Made by a program: the position numbers and the translations under genes
Assembly: GCA_947475295.1 (NCBI GenBank)
Contig: CANJLF010000006.1
Coordinates: forward strand, 89,031 to 153,030
Reading direction: 5' to 3'
DNA from: Fidelibacterota bacterium
GTDB lineage: Bacteria; Pseudomonadota; Alphaproteobacteria; Rhodospirillales; Rhodospirillaceae
DNA: 64,000 bases
Part shown: positions 43,824 through 53,566 of the stretch, in pieces
Numbering within the stretch: the stretch's first letter is position 1
Layout: every line of letters starts with the position of its first letter
Notes under the pieces: model-generated
Database searches by the model: none
Told to the model about the DNA's origin: nothing
The model's input: only the letters and a program-made list of their open reading frames with translations

Positions 43824-45389
43824 CTATGCCGCCTGGGGTCCAGGCCTGCCGTTTTCCACGGCGAAGGACTTCAGCGTACTGAAAGTCGCCTGCGGCACTT
43901 TTACGCTTTCTGTCGCGCGCAGGTCTGTACGCCACAGTTCTTTGGTGACATCGCAGACGCCGTATCCGCGCCGGGTGTCGTCGCAAAATTTGATGTGGGG
44001 ATTTTCCGGAAGCAGCGCTTTGAAAAGCGCGCTATCGAAGCCCTGCGACGTCACCGACGAACCAACAAATTCGCTCATGAGCGTTGCGGATTTGAGATCA
44101 AAAGAGTCGTCTTTGACGTCGGCGACAAAAAAGCTGTGAATATCGCCGGCCAAGGTGATCACGTTGCCCACTTTACGTTCTTTGACGACATCCAACAGGC
44201 GGCGGCGTGCGGCGGGGTAACCGCCCCAGCCATCGGTGTAGAACCCGCGCTGCGGTCCCGGGATTTGATCGAAGTCGCTGAACATTAAAGCCTGCGCAAG
44301 CAAATTCCAGCGGGCGCCGGACTTCGCAAATCCGTCTCGCAGCCAAGCTTCCTGGGTCTTGCCCAGCATTGATCGCGTAGAGTTCGCATAGTCGGCGCAC
44401 TCGGTGATATCGAGCAGCCGTCCGGCACGCCAGTCGGGCGGCTGGCATGGCAGTGGGTCGCGGTACTGGCGGCCGTCGGTGATATCGAATTGGGCGAGGT
44501 CACCGAACAGCACACGCTGATACATCTTCATTCCGGACTCTTCGAAAGCGGCGGAGGGCCTAAGCGGCATGTGTTCGTAGTATGCCTTGTAGGCCGCTAG
44601 TTTGCGGCGCGTGAAGGAGGCTGGGTCGGCCGTGGCCTGGGATTCATTTTTTGAATAGTCGTTGGCGACTTCATGGTCGTCCCATGTGAAGAACCAGGAG
44701 CAATAGGCGTGCGCCGCCTGCAGATCCGGATCGAGTTTGTAGGCCGCGTGGTGCAGCCGATATTCTTCCAAGGTCACAGGCACTGGACCGGGATGACGCC
44801 GTACCGGCCTGGACCAAGCGGATTCATAAATATAGTCGCCAAGATGCAGGATGAATTCCGGCTCCTGGGCGATCATGTCGCGATAGGCGGAAAAATACCC
44901 CTGCTCCATATGAGCGCAGGAGGTAAAGACGAAGCGCATACGATCGAGCGGCTTCCGCGGCATCGGCAGAGTCAAGGCGCGGCCGACACGGCTGACGGCG
45001 CCGTCGCAATGAAAGCGATAGAAATAGGGACGGCGCGGCTCCAGCCCACGCACATCGACGTGAACGCTATGAGCCATGTCGGGCCGCGCCCAGGCTCGGC
45101 CTTTGGCGACGATATTTTTCATGCCTTCGTCGGCCGCGACTTCCCAGGCAACCGCGAGGGCCTCAGGCGGCAGGGCCTCGGGATTGAACAGATCGGGCGC
45201 AATGCGCGTCCAGAGGATAAAGCCGTCGGCCGTCGCATCGCCGCTGGCGACCCCAAGCTGAAAGGGATCATTCAGGAAGAGCGTCTTGCCGAGGGCATAT
45301 CGGACGGAACCAAGACCGGCGGCCGCGGCTCCGGCCCATAGGGCGGCTCCCCGCAGTAACGACCGGCGCGAAGACCCAAGGCGCGTCAT
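43824..45389 (-). CDS. phoD: Alkaline phosphatase D (PhoD), Tat-exported
   Basis: PhoD-type phosphodiesterase/phosphatase of 521 residues. The twin-arginine signal SSRRSLLRG and hydrophobic stretch are at the N-terminus. Metal-site motifs of the PhoD family follow: FVFTSCAHMEQGYFSAYRDM, ILHLGDYIYE, and FTWDDHEVANDYSKNE. Late in the chain are LAGDIHSFFVADV and FVGSSVTSQGFD. It hydrolyses phosphate mono- or diesters in the periplasm. It is divergent from phoX across 131 bases, suggesting joint control under phosphate limitation, although I see no clear Pho box. Confidence 0.93.
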   Translation of the reverse strand: MTRLGSSRRSLLRGAALWAGAAAAGLGSVRYALGKTLFLNDPFQLGVASGDATADGFILWTRIAPDLFNPEALPPEALAVAWEVAADEGMKNIVAKGRAWARPDMAHSVHVDVRGLEPRRPYFYRFHCDGAVSRVGRALTLPMPRKPLDRMRFVFTSCAHMEQGYFSAYRDMIAQEPEFILHLGDYIYESAWSRPVRRHPGPVPVTLEEYRLHHAAYKLDPDLQAAHAYCSWFFTWDDHEVANDYSKNESQATADPASFTRRKLAAYKAYYEHMPLRPSAAFEESGMKMYQRVLFGDLAQFDITDGRQYRDPLPCQPPDWRAGRLLDITECADYANSTRSMLGKTQEAWLRDGFAKSGARWNLLAQALMFSDFDQIPGPQRGFYTDGWGGYPAARRRLLDVVKERKVGNVITLAGDIHSFFVADVKDDSFDLKSATLMSEFVGSSVTSQGFDSALFKALLPENPHIKFCDDTRRGYGVCDVTKELWRTDLRATESVKVPQATFSTLKSFAVENGRPGPQAA

Positions 45390-45520
45390 ATACTCTCCTC
45401 ACTAGGCAAAGGACGCTAGCTGATGCCCAGCTTAAAATACGCCGCACCCGCAAGATATGAAATGTCGATGAAGCCGCGTTAGACCTGGGAAAATGCCAGT
45501 TTCATCGCCTATAATGCCCT

Positions 45521-47431
45521 ATGCCCAAATCCAAAATCCCAACCACACCCGTCGGGCCGCAATCCGGCACGTCGCGGCGCCAAGTTATCGCTGCTGGTCT
45601 GTCGGCGGCGGCGGTTGCCGGCATGGACGCCAGCCCCGCACGCGTTTTAGCGGAAGAAGCGCCCCAGGGGGCACCGTCGTCGCGGGGCGCCGGCGATTCG
45701 ACGCTGACTTTTACAGAGATCGTGCACGGCCTTGACGGCCAGCACGCCGTATCGCCGGGCCACAATGTGCAGGTCTTGCTGCGGTGGGGCGATCCTATCA
45801 CGCAAAAAGCGCCAGCCTTTGATCCGCAAAGCCAAACCGCGGCCAAGCAGAATATTCAATTCGGCTACGACAACGATTTCATTGCCTTCAAGCCCCTGCC
45901 CTACGGCTCCAATTCGTCGGAACGCGGACTTCTCTGCATCAACCACGAATCCGCGCGCGACCACCTGATGTTCCCGAGCTTCACGACTCACAAACGAGAC
46001 AATGGGAAGGACCTGGTTGATGTGGAAATGGCCGCCGTCGGTCATACGATCGTAGAGGTTCATCAAACGCGCGGCGTCTGGAACGTCGATCTCAAGAGCA
46101 AATATAACCGCCGCTTCACGGCTTCGACCGAAATCGACATAGCGGGGCCGGTCGCCGGCCATGCCCGCATGTGTACCCGCGACGATCCTAAAGGCCGCAC
46201 GGCTTTAGGCACCATTGCAAACTGTGCCGGCGGCGAAACCCCTTGGGGCACGGTTCTAACGGCCGAGGAAAATATCCACTTTTTCTTCGGCGGCGATGCG
46301 AGCGGAACACCGGAAGCCGCAAACCATAAGCTCATGGGCATCGTTGCTGAAAGCTACTACAGCTGGGGTAACCATTATCCGCGTTTCGATGTCGTGGCCG
46401 AGCCCCACGAGCCCAACCGTTTCGGCTGGATGGTCGAGATCGATCCCTACAATCCCCGTTCGCGCCCCGCAAAGCGTACGGCCATGGGACGATTCAAACA
46501 TGAGGGCGCCGGTGTGGTCGTCAACCCGGACGGACGTCTCGTCTGCTACATGGGCGACGATGAGATCAATCAGTTTGTCTATAAATTCGTCAGCCGCCGT
46601 ACCGTCAATACCCGCGACCGCACCCGCAACTGGGGTTTGCTCGATGATGGAACCCTGTATGCGGCACGCTTCAATGACGATCATACTGTGGACTGGCTGC
46701 CGCTCGTTTGGGGCGCCGGGCCTTTAACGGCGACAAATGGCTTTGCCAGTCAGGCCGATGTATTGATCGAGACGCGCCGCGCGGCAACGGTTATGGGCGC
46801 AACACCCATGGACCGGCCGGAAGATATCGAGTTCAATAAAGTGACCAACTCGGTGTTTATTGCAATCACCAAGAACGCCCCCCGCAGGGAGCCGAATATC
46901 AATGCCGCCAACCCGCGCGAGCGGAATCGGCACGGCCACATTATCGAACTTTTTCCGGCCGACGCCGGCGACCACGCGGCGGCGACGCAGCGCTGGCAGA
47001 TCCTATTGCTGGCCGGCAATCCGTTCGATCCGCAAGTGAAAGCCCAATACCACCCCGGCGTTTCCACCGGCGGGTGGCTGTCTAATCCCGACAATTTTGC
47101 CATCGACCCCAAGGGCCGCCTCTGGATTGCCACCGACGGCGCCAACGACTATGGCTTCAATGACGGCCTTTGGGCGACCGACGTGGTTGGAGCGGGCCGC
47201 GCGTTGACGCGTTACTTCTTCCGCACTCCTGTGGGCGGGGAAATGACCGGCCCGACTTTTACGCCCGACGGCACCACGCTGTTTGTTTCGGTGCAGCATC
47301 CCGGCGATCTGGAAAGATCCGGATCGAGTTTCGTCAATCCGATCACGCGCTGGCCCGACTTTAAGGACGGCATTCCGCCGCGTCCCAGCGTGCTTGCTAT
47401 TCGCGCCGAAAACGGCAAACCAATCGGCTAG
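45521..47431 (+). CDS. phoX: PhoX family alkaline phosphatase, Tat-exported
   Basis: Calcium/iron-dependent PhoX-type phosphatase of 636 residues (DUF839 family). The N-terminus has SRRQVIAAG, a twin-arginine signal. The family blocks ERGLLCINHESARDH, NCAGGETPWGTVLTAEEN, NHYPRFDVVAEPHEPNRFGWMVEIDPYNP and RLWIATDGANDYG are recognisable. It is divergent from phoD. A TATAAT (45510-45515) lies five bases before the ATG, so the transcript may be leaderless. Confidence 0.93.
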   Translation: MPKSKIPTTPVGPQSGTSRRQVIAAGLSAAAVAGMDASPARVLAEEAPQGAPSSRGAGDSTLTFTEIVHGLDGQHAVSPGHNVQVLLRWGDPITQKAPAFDPQSQTAAKQNIQFGYDNDFIAFKPLPYGSNSSERGLLCINHESARDHLMFPSFTTHKRDNGKDLVDVEMAAVGHTIVEVHQTRGVWNVDLKSKYNRRFTASTEIDIAGPVAGHARMCTRDDPKGRTALGTIANCAGGETPWGTVLTAEENIHFFFGGDASGTPEAANHKLMGIVAESYYSWGNHYPRFDVVAEPHEPNRFGWMVEIDPYNPRSRPAKRTAMGRFKHEGAGVVVNPDGRLVCYMGDDEINQFVYKFVSRRTVNTRDRTRNWGLLDDGTLYAARFNDDHTVDWLPLVWGAGPLTATNGFASQADVLIETRRAATVMGATPMDRPEDIEFNKVTNSVFIAITKNAPRREPNINAANPRERNRHGHIIELFPADAGDHAAATQRWQILLLAGNPFDPQVKAQYHPGVSTGGWLSNPDNFAIDPKGRLWIATDGANDYGFNDGLWATDVVGAGRALTRYFFRTPVGGEMTGPTFTPDGTTLFVSVQHPGDLERSGSSFVNPITRWPDFKDGIPPRPSVLAIRAENGKPIG

Positions 47432-47460
47432 AAGCTATAAGTTGGGCCGACATTGACGTT

Positions 47461-47474
47461 GTGCGACGTCGCAC
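47461..47474. promoter_or_regulatory. Perfect GC-rich palindrome before the PhyH-like gene
   Basis: GTGCGACGTCGCAC is a perfect 14-bp palindrome, one base before a second one. TTGACG (47453-47458), a -35 candidate, lies just upstream. The positions suggest an operator. Confidence 0.5.
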
Positions 47475-47475
47475 T

Positions 47476-47493
47476 CAATATATTGATATATTG
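47476..47493. promoter_or_regulatory. Perfect AT-rich inverted repeat before the PhyH-like gene
   Basis: CAATATAT-TG-ATATATTG is a perfect 18-bp inverted repeat, adjacent to the GC-rich palindrome and overlapping the likely -10 region (TATATT). AT-rich dyads of this form are typical operators of small winged-helix repressors such as ArsR-family proteins. No repressor gene is next to it. Confidence 0.5.
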
Positions 47494-47538
47494 CGTCAGA
47501 ACATGTCTTTGACATATCCCTTAAGTGTCGAGAACACG

Positions 47539-48456
47539 ATGCCGTCACTATCGGAACGCTTCAACACCCTCGCCGACCCGGCGCTATGGCGCGGCCTCGC
47601 GCCCGCGCTGCACGTAGGCGATGAGCAACTCGCTGCGTCCATGAAGCAACCCATAAGCTTCGATACGCCCGCTCTCGCGACCATCAACGCCGATCTCCTG
47701 CGCGAGGGGTATTTCCAATTGCCGCCTTTGGATTGGGGTGTCGACGTTGCAGATCTGGCGGCGGGTGTCAGCGCGGTGGTCGCAGCTGGCCATATGCCGG
47801 CGTTCGCGTTCATGTACGACGAACCGTGGTTCATGTACGCGCGTTTGCGAACGGTCTTGGCCGCCGTGTTGGACGAAGGCTACAAGATGATGCCGGCTTT
47901 CTGGGCCTGGCACGTGGACGGCGTGCGCGAGGGCGCCGGCTGGGGCCCCCACCGCGATCTCGGTCACCGCTCGCTTTTTCCGGATCGGCGGCCCAAGACC
48001 ATGACCTTCTGGCTGCCCTTGAGTGAAGCCACACCGCTGAACGGCTGCATGCATATTTTACCGGCAGACCGCGATCCTTTTTACGGTACGGTGAACGATC
48101 ACCTGAGCAAAATCGATCTGCAGAACGTGCGGGCTTTGCCCAGCGCAGCAGGCGGTGTGCTAGCATGGACTCAGGCTGTATATCATTGGGGCGGCCGGGC
48201 CCGCACTCCCATACCCGCGCCGCGCATCAGCATCTCGGTGGAATTTCAACGGGGTGATCAGCCGCCGTTTTTTGCGCCGTTGCTCGATCCGCGCCAGATG
48301 CCGGATCCGACGCAGCGGCTTAGGCTCATCCTGCGCCAAGTGGTGCAGTACAAACATATGTATCCGCTACATCCCGACCTTCAGGCCCTCGCCGAAGCGT
48401 CAACGTCGCATAGCGGGCCAACGCAGGCTTTCATGGAGAGCTTGAAAGTAAGGTGA
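47539..48456 (+). CDS. Phytanoyl-CoA dioxygenase (PhyH) family protein
   Basis: This Fe(II)/2-oxoglutarate-dependent oxygenase-like protein is about 305 residues. The first metal pair is HRD in GAGWGPHRDLGHRS, the hydrophobic core strand is MTFWLPLSEATPLNGCMHILP (typical of PhyH enzymes), and the distal His lies in YHWGGRA. An ATG at 47503 could start a longer form. Both starts lack a strong ribosome-binding site. It follows the paired palindromes and stands alone, so a regulated oxygenase of unknown substrate is the best description. Confidence 0.78.
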   Translation: MPSLSERFNTLADPALWRGLAPALHVGDEQLAASMKQPISFDTPALATINADLLREGYFQLPPLDWGVDVADLAAGVSAVVAAGHMPAFAFMYDEPWFMYARLRTVLAAVLDEGYKMMPAFWAWHVDGVREGAGWGPHRDLGHRSLFPDRRPKTMTFWLPLSEATPLNGCMHILPADRDPFYGTVNDHLSKIDLQNVRALPSAAGGVLAWTQAVYHWGGRARTPIPAPRISISVEFQRGDQPPFFAPLLDPRQMPDPTQRLRLILRQVVQYKHMYPLHPDLQALAEASTSHSGPTQAFMESLKVR

Positions 48457-48594
48457 GCCGGTGCGGGCTTAGCCAAAGGCTCTCGCCATGACGCAGTGCA
48501 CAACCGGCGCGACCGGATAAGTTCTGCGTTGGTTGCCTCTGGATTCGGCTATACTTTCTATACTGCTGTCTCTCCAGCGAAGAATGGATAAGCC

Positions 48595-50073
48595 ATGCCC
48601 GTCATGAACCGCCGCGATCTGCTGTCCACCGTTATAGCTGCTTCTGCTTCCGCCGCCGCCGGAGCGCTTACGGCAACCTCGGGTCAGGCCGCCGACGCCC
48701 CGCCGAAGAGCGAGGCGGGCAAAGGCGCCGACAAGGACATCACGCGCATATTGGCCCGCTACCTCGTCGGCGCAACCTACGAACAGCTGCCGGACGATGT
48801 GCGCAAGCAGGGCGTACGCACGCTTCTAAACTGGTTGGGCGTAGCCATCGGCGGAAGTAACCATGAGGCGGTGAACATCGCCACGGCCGCGCTTACCCCG
48901 TTCTCAGGGCCCGCACAGGCGACTTTGCTGGGGCGCCGCGAACGCCTCGATGTCATGAACGCGGCCTTCGTCAATGGTGTGGCCGGCCATGTCCTGGATT
49001 ATGACGACACACATTTGAAGACCGTCGTTCATCCCGGCGCTGTGATTGGCCCGGCGCTGCTTGCCTTCGCCGAATACAAAGCCACGACGGGAAAAGAATT
49101 TGTGAACGCGCTTGTGCTCGGCGTTGAGGTTGCATGCCGCATCGGCAACGCGGTCTATCCCAATCATTACGACATAGGCTGGCATATCACCGGCACCGCC
49201 GGCGTGTTCGGCGTGGCGGCCGCTGTCGGCAAAATCTTAAAGCTCAACGAGCAGCAGATGATCTACGCCCTTGGCCTCGCCGCATCGCAGCCCGTGGGCT
49301 TGCGCGAGTCCTTCGGCTCCATGAACAAGTCCTTCAATCCCGGCCGCGCCGCGAGCAGTGGAATTTTCGCCGCCCTCCTCGCTGCAGGTAATTATACGAC
49401 ATCCGATGCGATGATCGAGGCTCAGCGCGGCTGGGCGAACACACTCAGTACCAAGCAGGACTATCGCGAGATCACCGAGGGGCTTGGGCAGCGCTACGAA
49501 GCGGTGCTCAATACCTATAAACCGTTCCCTTGCGGCATCGTCCTGCATCCGGCCATCGATGCCGCGATCCAGCTGCAGCGCGCCAACAAGATCGATTTCG
49601 ACAAGATCGACCGCGTGGCTTTGAAGATTCATCCCAACGTACTGGAACTCACCGGCAAAAAGACGCCGGCCGACGGCTTGGAAAGCAAGTTCAGCGTTTA
49701 TCATGCGGTGGCGGTCGCGCTCATCGAAGGCGCCGGCGGGATGAAGCAATTCAGCGATCGCGCGGCGCGCGACCCAAAGGTCATCGCCTTGCGGCAAAAG
49801 GTTCAGCCCACCATCGATCCGGCGATCAAGGCCGATCAGGCGGATGTGACCATCGCGTTCAAGGACGGCAAGACGCTGCATAAGTTTATCGAACACGCGG
49901 TCGGCAGCGTCGAAGCGCCCTTGAGCAATGACGACCTGCAGCGCAAGTTCCTCGACTTGGCCGAGGGGATTATGCCGCGCGCGCAGTGTGACCGCGTCAT
50001 TGACATGTGCTGGAAGATCGAAAGCCTAGCCAACGCCGGAGATATTCCAGCCGCCACGCGCACCTCCGCTTAG
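48595..50073 (+). CDS. MmgE/PrpD family protein with Tat-type leader
   Basis: Member of the 2-methylcitrate/iminodisuccinate dehydratase-epimerase fold, 492 residues. Family blocks: NWLGVAIGGSNHEAV, NGVAGHVLDYDDTHLKTVVHPG, GIFAALLAAGNYTTSD and YKPFPCGIVLHPAIDA. An unusual feature is the N-terminus: NRRDLLSTVIAASASAAAGALTA is a twin-arginine signal, so this copy is probably exported. Cytoplasmic PrpD acts on propionate, but no prp operon is nearby. The substrate is unknown. Confidence 0.88.
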   Translation: MPVMNRRDLLSTVIAASASAAAGALTATSGQAADAPPKSEAGKGADKDITRILARYLVGATYEQLPDDVRKQGVRTLLNWLGVAIGGSNHEAVNIATAALTPFSGPAQATLLGRRERLDVMNAAFVNGVAGHVLDYDDTHLKTVVHPGAVIGPALLAFAEYKATTGKEFVNALVLGVEVACRIGNAVYPNHYDIGWHITGTAGVFGVAAAVGKILKLNEQQMIYALGLAASQPVGLRESFGSMNKSFNPGRAASSGIFAALLAAGNYTTSDAMIEAQRGWANTLSTKQDYREITEGLGQRYEAVLNTYKPFPCGIVLHPAIDAAIQLQRANKIDFDKIDRVALKIHPNVLELTGKKTPADGLESKFSVYHAVAVALIEGAGGMKQFSDRAARDPKVIALRQKVQPTIDPAIKADQADVTIAFKDGKTLHKFIEHAVGSVEAPLSNDDLQRKFLDLAEGIMPRAQCDRVIDMCWKIESLANAGDIPAATRTSA

Positions 50074-50087
50074 GGAAGCGGATTTTT

Positions 50088-52532
50088 CTAGTTCGACCAT
50101 GCGAGATTGAGACCAAAGGTGCGCGGCCGCGGCGGCGTCTCTTGTGAAATATGGCCGAGGGAAAACGGATTCCCGAAGGCATAGGTGTTCGACGTATCAC
50201 CCGTCAGATTGTTGACGTAAGTCGTCAACTTCCACTGTTTGTGCTGAACACCGAGACGCAGGTTGGCGACATGATAGGTATGGGCCGACGACATGGCGCC
50301 TGAGGCATTGGTCAGGCGTGACTTTCCAAAAAGCTCATATTTCACATTCGCAAAGCCCAAATAGTCCGGAGCCAGAAGTGTCTGGTACTGCGCGGCCGTT
50401 GATACCGCGAACTTTGGTGTGACCGGAAGCCGGCTGATACTGAGTGCGTTCAGTGCCGGATTGGTGTGCCTTAACACCGGATTGGCCCACGACAGATTTG
50501 CCATAAAACGGACGTGCTCATTGGGAGCAAAGGTCCCCTCGGCCTCAAAACCGTAATTGCGCACGTCCCCGACATTGGCTGTCACGGGCAGACCGTTGGA
50601 GCGGATGAGATCCGCCTGCATATTGCTCCAAAGCGCATAAAAGGCCGTGGCGTTCAGAGACACCGTTTGATTGAAGAAGGTCGACTTGGAGCCCAGTTCA
50701 AAGTTCCACAACTGGTCGGACTGGAAATTCGACGCGGTCAACGGGCGGCCGCTCGTCACCGTGGGCGCTACGATCCGGCTGCCGATATTGATGCCGCCGA
50801 GGCGAAAGCCTTGGGCTACTTCGGCATAAAACAGATTATTGGGACTGGGCTGGAAAGTAATTTCGGCGCGCGGTCTTGCGCCGAACGTCTTATTCTTTCC
50901 AAACGCCTCCGAGGGGCCGACGTCGATCAGTTCCGAATTGTCGGCGCTTGTGTTGAGCGCACCGCGATAGAAGCGCAATCCCGCGCTGACCCCTACGTAG
51001 TCATTCAGCTTATAGGTCGCTTCTCCGAAAAGCGCCATTTCTGTGCCATTGTCATAGCGGTTCTTGGAATAGAAAATGCCCGGCGACTGACTGAGCTGCG
51101 TCAAGGTCGAGAAAGTCGCGTCGCGCCGTTTCGAGAAGAAGATGCCCGCCAGCCACTGAAAATTTCCACCTGGTATAGAGACCAACCGGGTTTCGTGGTT
51201 GATGGTGTTGTAGCGACTCGCCTGATTGAAGGCGGTTGGTTCGACCGGAATGTGGATAAGCGTGGGCAGAGCTTGTGAGGCATCGTAGCGCGCCGAGACG
51301 CGGTTATATAACCACGCCGTCGTGGAAATCAGATCGGCCCAATGCAAGTCGCCATCAACACCGGCACTGACGTTTAAGAAATGGTTTTTGCTGGGTTCCG
51401 CGAGGAGGTTTCCGCGCGAAAACCGCGGCATCTCGGCGTCGTAGTATTGCGTGTCGTTACTACGCATTGACTGAAAGGTGACTCCGGCGCGAAGCGACCA
51501 GTCGGGAGAAAGGCTGTATCGCACCGCGGAGCGAACCCCGCTGATGTCGGTGGTATTGACGCCGCTGGTGCCGAGGCGGCTGTTGTCGATGTATCCACCC
51601 ATGCGTCTTACGTAGGCTACGGTTCGCATCGCTAAGACATCGTCGATAAGCGGCAAATTAACCATCGCTTCGACTATTCCAGATGGATCGGTTGCACCGC
51701 CTAAACTGCCGTCGATCGAGGCGTGCTCTTCATACTTTCCAAGCACCGGCTTGCGCGTGATGATGCGGACTAAGCCGCCGATTGAACCAGCGCCGTAAAG
51801 TGTACCCTGCGGTCCGCGCAGAACCTCCACACGCTCGATATCGAAGAGCTGCAAGTTGGGATCGGGCCCGTTGAAGTTGGCGCGGGATTCATCCAGGTAG
51901 ATACTGACGGTGGATTGGGTGTTGCCGATAAACGGCCCATCGGAAAGGCCGCGAATAATGAATTTACTTTGACCCGGACTTTGATTTGTTGCGCTCAGCC
52001 CGGCGACCATCGAGGAGACTTCGCTCGTCGCATGCAAGCCATAGTCGGCCAGGGCGGTTCCGGTTACCGCCGCAACCGAAAGCGGCGCGACCTGAATGGC
52101 CATGGGCCGCATGGTGGCGGTAACCGTCACCTGCTCAAGCGGCGGCAGCGCCACTGGGATCGTCGGCTCTTGCGCCGGGATCAACGCCACGACGGGCGTT
52201 TCAAATATCCGCCAGGTTGACGGATCGATCATCTCAAAATCGAGACCGGTGCCGCGCAGCATACGCCGCAGGGCTTCTTCGACGTCGTCGTAGCCGACAA
52301 GATCGCGGCTGGTGCGGTTGGTCAGGTTGACCCCGGCGAGACCTATGGAGATGTCCGCTTGGGAAGCCAGGGCCGCGAGCGCGGTGCTTAGCGATTGCGC
52401 CGGGATATCAAAGGACCTCGGCTCAGCGGCCGCGGCCGAGCCAACCGTCAACAGCACCACCGCCGCCAAACCAGTACGGTGAGTCCGGCAGAACGCAGAC
52501 AACAAAAGGCCCAACGGGAACGTAAGTCCCAT
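50088..52532 (-). CDS. TonB-dependent receptor with N-terminal STN signalling domain
   Basis: FecA-type outer-membrane receptor of 814 residues: a long signal peptide (LAAVVLLTVGSAAAA), an STN domain at about residues 40-105 (FDIPAQSLSTALAALASQA), TonB box near EQVTVTATMRPM, plug (RVEVLRGPQGTLYGAGSIGGLVRI) and barrel ending FGLNLAWSN. The STN domain would signal to the FecR-like protein upstream and on to the FecI-like sigma factor. The ligand, a siderophore or other complex, is unknown. It lies 18 bases after fecR, on the same strand. Confidence 0.92.
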   Translation of the reverse strand: MGLTFPLGLLLSAFCRTHRTGLAAVVLLTVGSAAAAEPRSFDIPAQSLSTALAALASQADISIGLAGVNLTNRTSRDLVGYDDVEEALRRMLRGTGLDFEMIDPSTWRIFETPVVALIPAQEPTIPVALPPLEQVTVTATMRPMAIQVAPLSVAAVTGTALADYGLHATSEVSSMVAGLSATNQSPGQSKFIIRGLSDGPFIGNTQSTVSIYLDESRANFNGPDPNLQLFDIERVEVLRGPQGTLYGAGSIGGLVRIITRKPVLGKYEEHASIDGSLGGATDPSGIVEAMVNLPLIDDVLAMRTVAYVRRMGGYIDNSRLGTSGVNTTDISGVRSAVRYSLSPDWSLRAGVTFQSMRSNDTQYYDAEMPRFSRGNLLAEPSKNHFLNVSAGVDGDLHWADLISTTAWLYNRVSARYDASQALPTLIHIPVEPTAFNQASRYNTINHETRLVSIPGGNFQWLAGIFFSKRRDATFSTLTQLSQSPGIFYSKNRYDNGTEMALFGEATYKLNDYVGVSAGLRFYRGALNTSADNSELIDVGPSEAFGKNKTFGARPRAEITFQPSPNNLFYAEVAQGFRLGGINIGSRIVAPTVTSGRPLTASNFQSDQLWNFELGSKSTFFNQTVSLNATAFYALWSNMQADLIRSNGLPVTANVGDVRNYGFEAEGTFAPNEHVRFMANLSWANPVLRHTNPALNALSISRLPVTPKFAVSTAAQYQTLLAPDYLGFANVKYELFGKSRLTNASGAMSSAHTYHVANLRLGVQHKQWKLTTYVNNLTGDTSNTYAFGNPFSLGHISQETPPRPRTFGLNLAWSN

Positions 52533-52550
52533 GATTGACCGGCCACCGAC

Positions 52551-53540
52551 TCATTTTGAAGGTCCCCGGGTCAATACTACCGTATTGCCTTTAAATTGCA
52601 CAGTAATCGGCATAAAGGCCTCAAGCCGGCGTAACACACTGGCTTCATCATCAATTTTCAAGATTCCCGAAAAGCGCAATGCCCTTACCGACTCGTCGTC
52701 AACAACCACGGTTCTTGCAAAGTAGCGATTTAGCTCCGATGCTACCTGGGCGAGCGGAACGTCTTCGAAGACCAGGCGGCCCTCACGCCACGGCGCGATC
52801 GCGGCCGGATTAACCTTTGCGATCTGGTACTCGGCCGACCCCTCGCTGCTCAGATACTGATCCCCGGCCAGAAGTCTTACAGCCGGTGCGGCGGCAGAAT
52901 CTGCGCTTTGGCGCACCTGTACGACGCCGCGTTCGACGGCAACGCTCAGATGACCACCGTGACGGAGAATATTGAAGGCCGTTCCAACGACCTCGACCCG
53001 GCGTGTGCCCAGCTCGACGCTGAATCCCCGGCTGGGATCGGCGGCAACTTCGAATTCTGCTTCGCCCTTTTCCAAGCGAACATTGCGCGCGTTGCGGCTC
53101 ATGGAAACCGACAACGCCGTGTCGGTATTCAGGTGAATGAGGGAGCCGTCTTCCAATGTAACGTCCTGGTGCTCGCCGACCTTTGTCGAGAAGGTGCGGA
53201 TATCGGGCGCACTGAAGAATTGCACAAAGCCCACCACAAGAATGGCAGCGGCGACGGTTGTCGGCATCCAGACGCGCTTGGAAAACACGACCGAGCGCCA
53301 CGCCCGCGGATGAACCACAGCGGTCCCCGCATGCTCCGGCGGCGCAGCTGACAGCAGCGCGGTAATTTCCCGGTTCATCGCATCAATCTGATTGAACGTG
53401 ACCCGGTTGCGCGGGTCAGCTTCCAGCCACTGTGTAAATGCGGGCCAAGCTTCGTCCTCGGCGTCACCCTCTGGGCGCACATGCCACCCTAGGGCCGCTT
53501 CAAACCGCTCTGTCTCTGTGGTTACGCTGGAATCCGTCAC
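52551..53540 (-). CDS. FecR-family anti-sigma regulator
   Basis: Inner-membrane sigma regulator of 329 residues. The N-terminal cytoplasmic part has the FecR-type motif EAWPAFTQWLEADPRNRVTFN. A single TM segment lies at about residues 90-110 (TTVAAAILVVGFVQFF). The periplasmic FecR domain follows: EHQDVTLEDGSLIHLNTDTA, RNVRLEKGEAEFEVAADPSR, VEVVGTAFNI, and a C-terminal STN-like segment. The start is GTG. It sits between the sigma factor and the receptor, the usual order for cell-surface signalling. Confidence 0.93.
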   Translation of the reverse strand: MTDSSVTTETERFEAALGWHVRPEGDAEDEAWPAFTQWLEADPRNRVTFNQIDAMNREITALLSAAPPEHAGTAVVHPRAWRSVVFSKRVWMPTTVAAAILVVGFVQFFSAPDIRTFSTKVGEHQDVTLEDGSLIHLNTDTALSVSMSRNARNVRLEKGEAEFEVAADPSRGFSVELGTRRVEVVGTAFNILRHGGHLSVAVERGVVQVRQSADSAAAPAVRLLAGDQYLSSEGSAEYQIAKVNPAAIAPWREGRLVFEDVPLAQVASELNRYFARTVVVDDESVRALRFSGILKIDDEASVLRRLEAFMPITVQFKGNTVVLTRGPSK

Positions 53541-53566
53541 AATCTGCCTAATCGCATGAACTATGT

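Noticed and set aside
45390..45520. Pho box between phoD and phoX
   Set aside because: Only single weak matches such as TTTCAT were seen, with no pair at 11-bp spacing.
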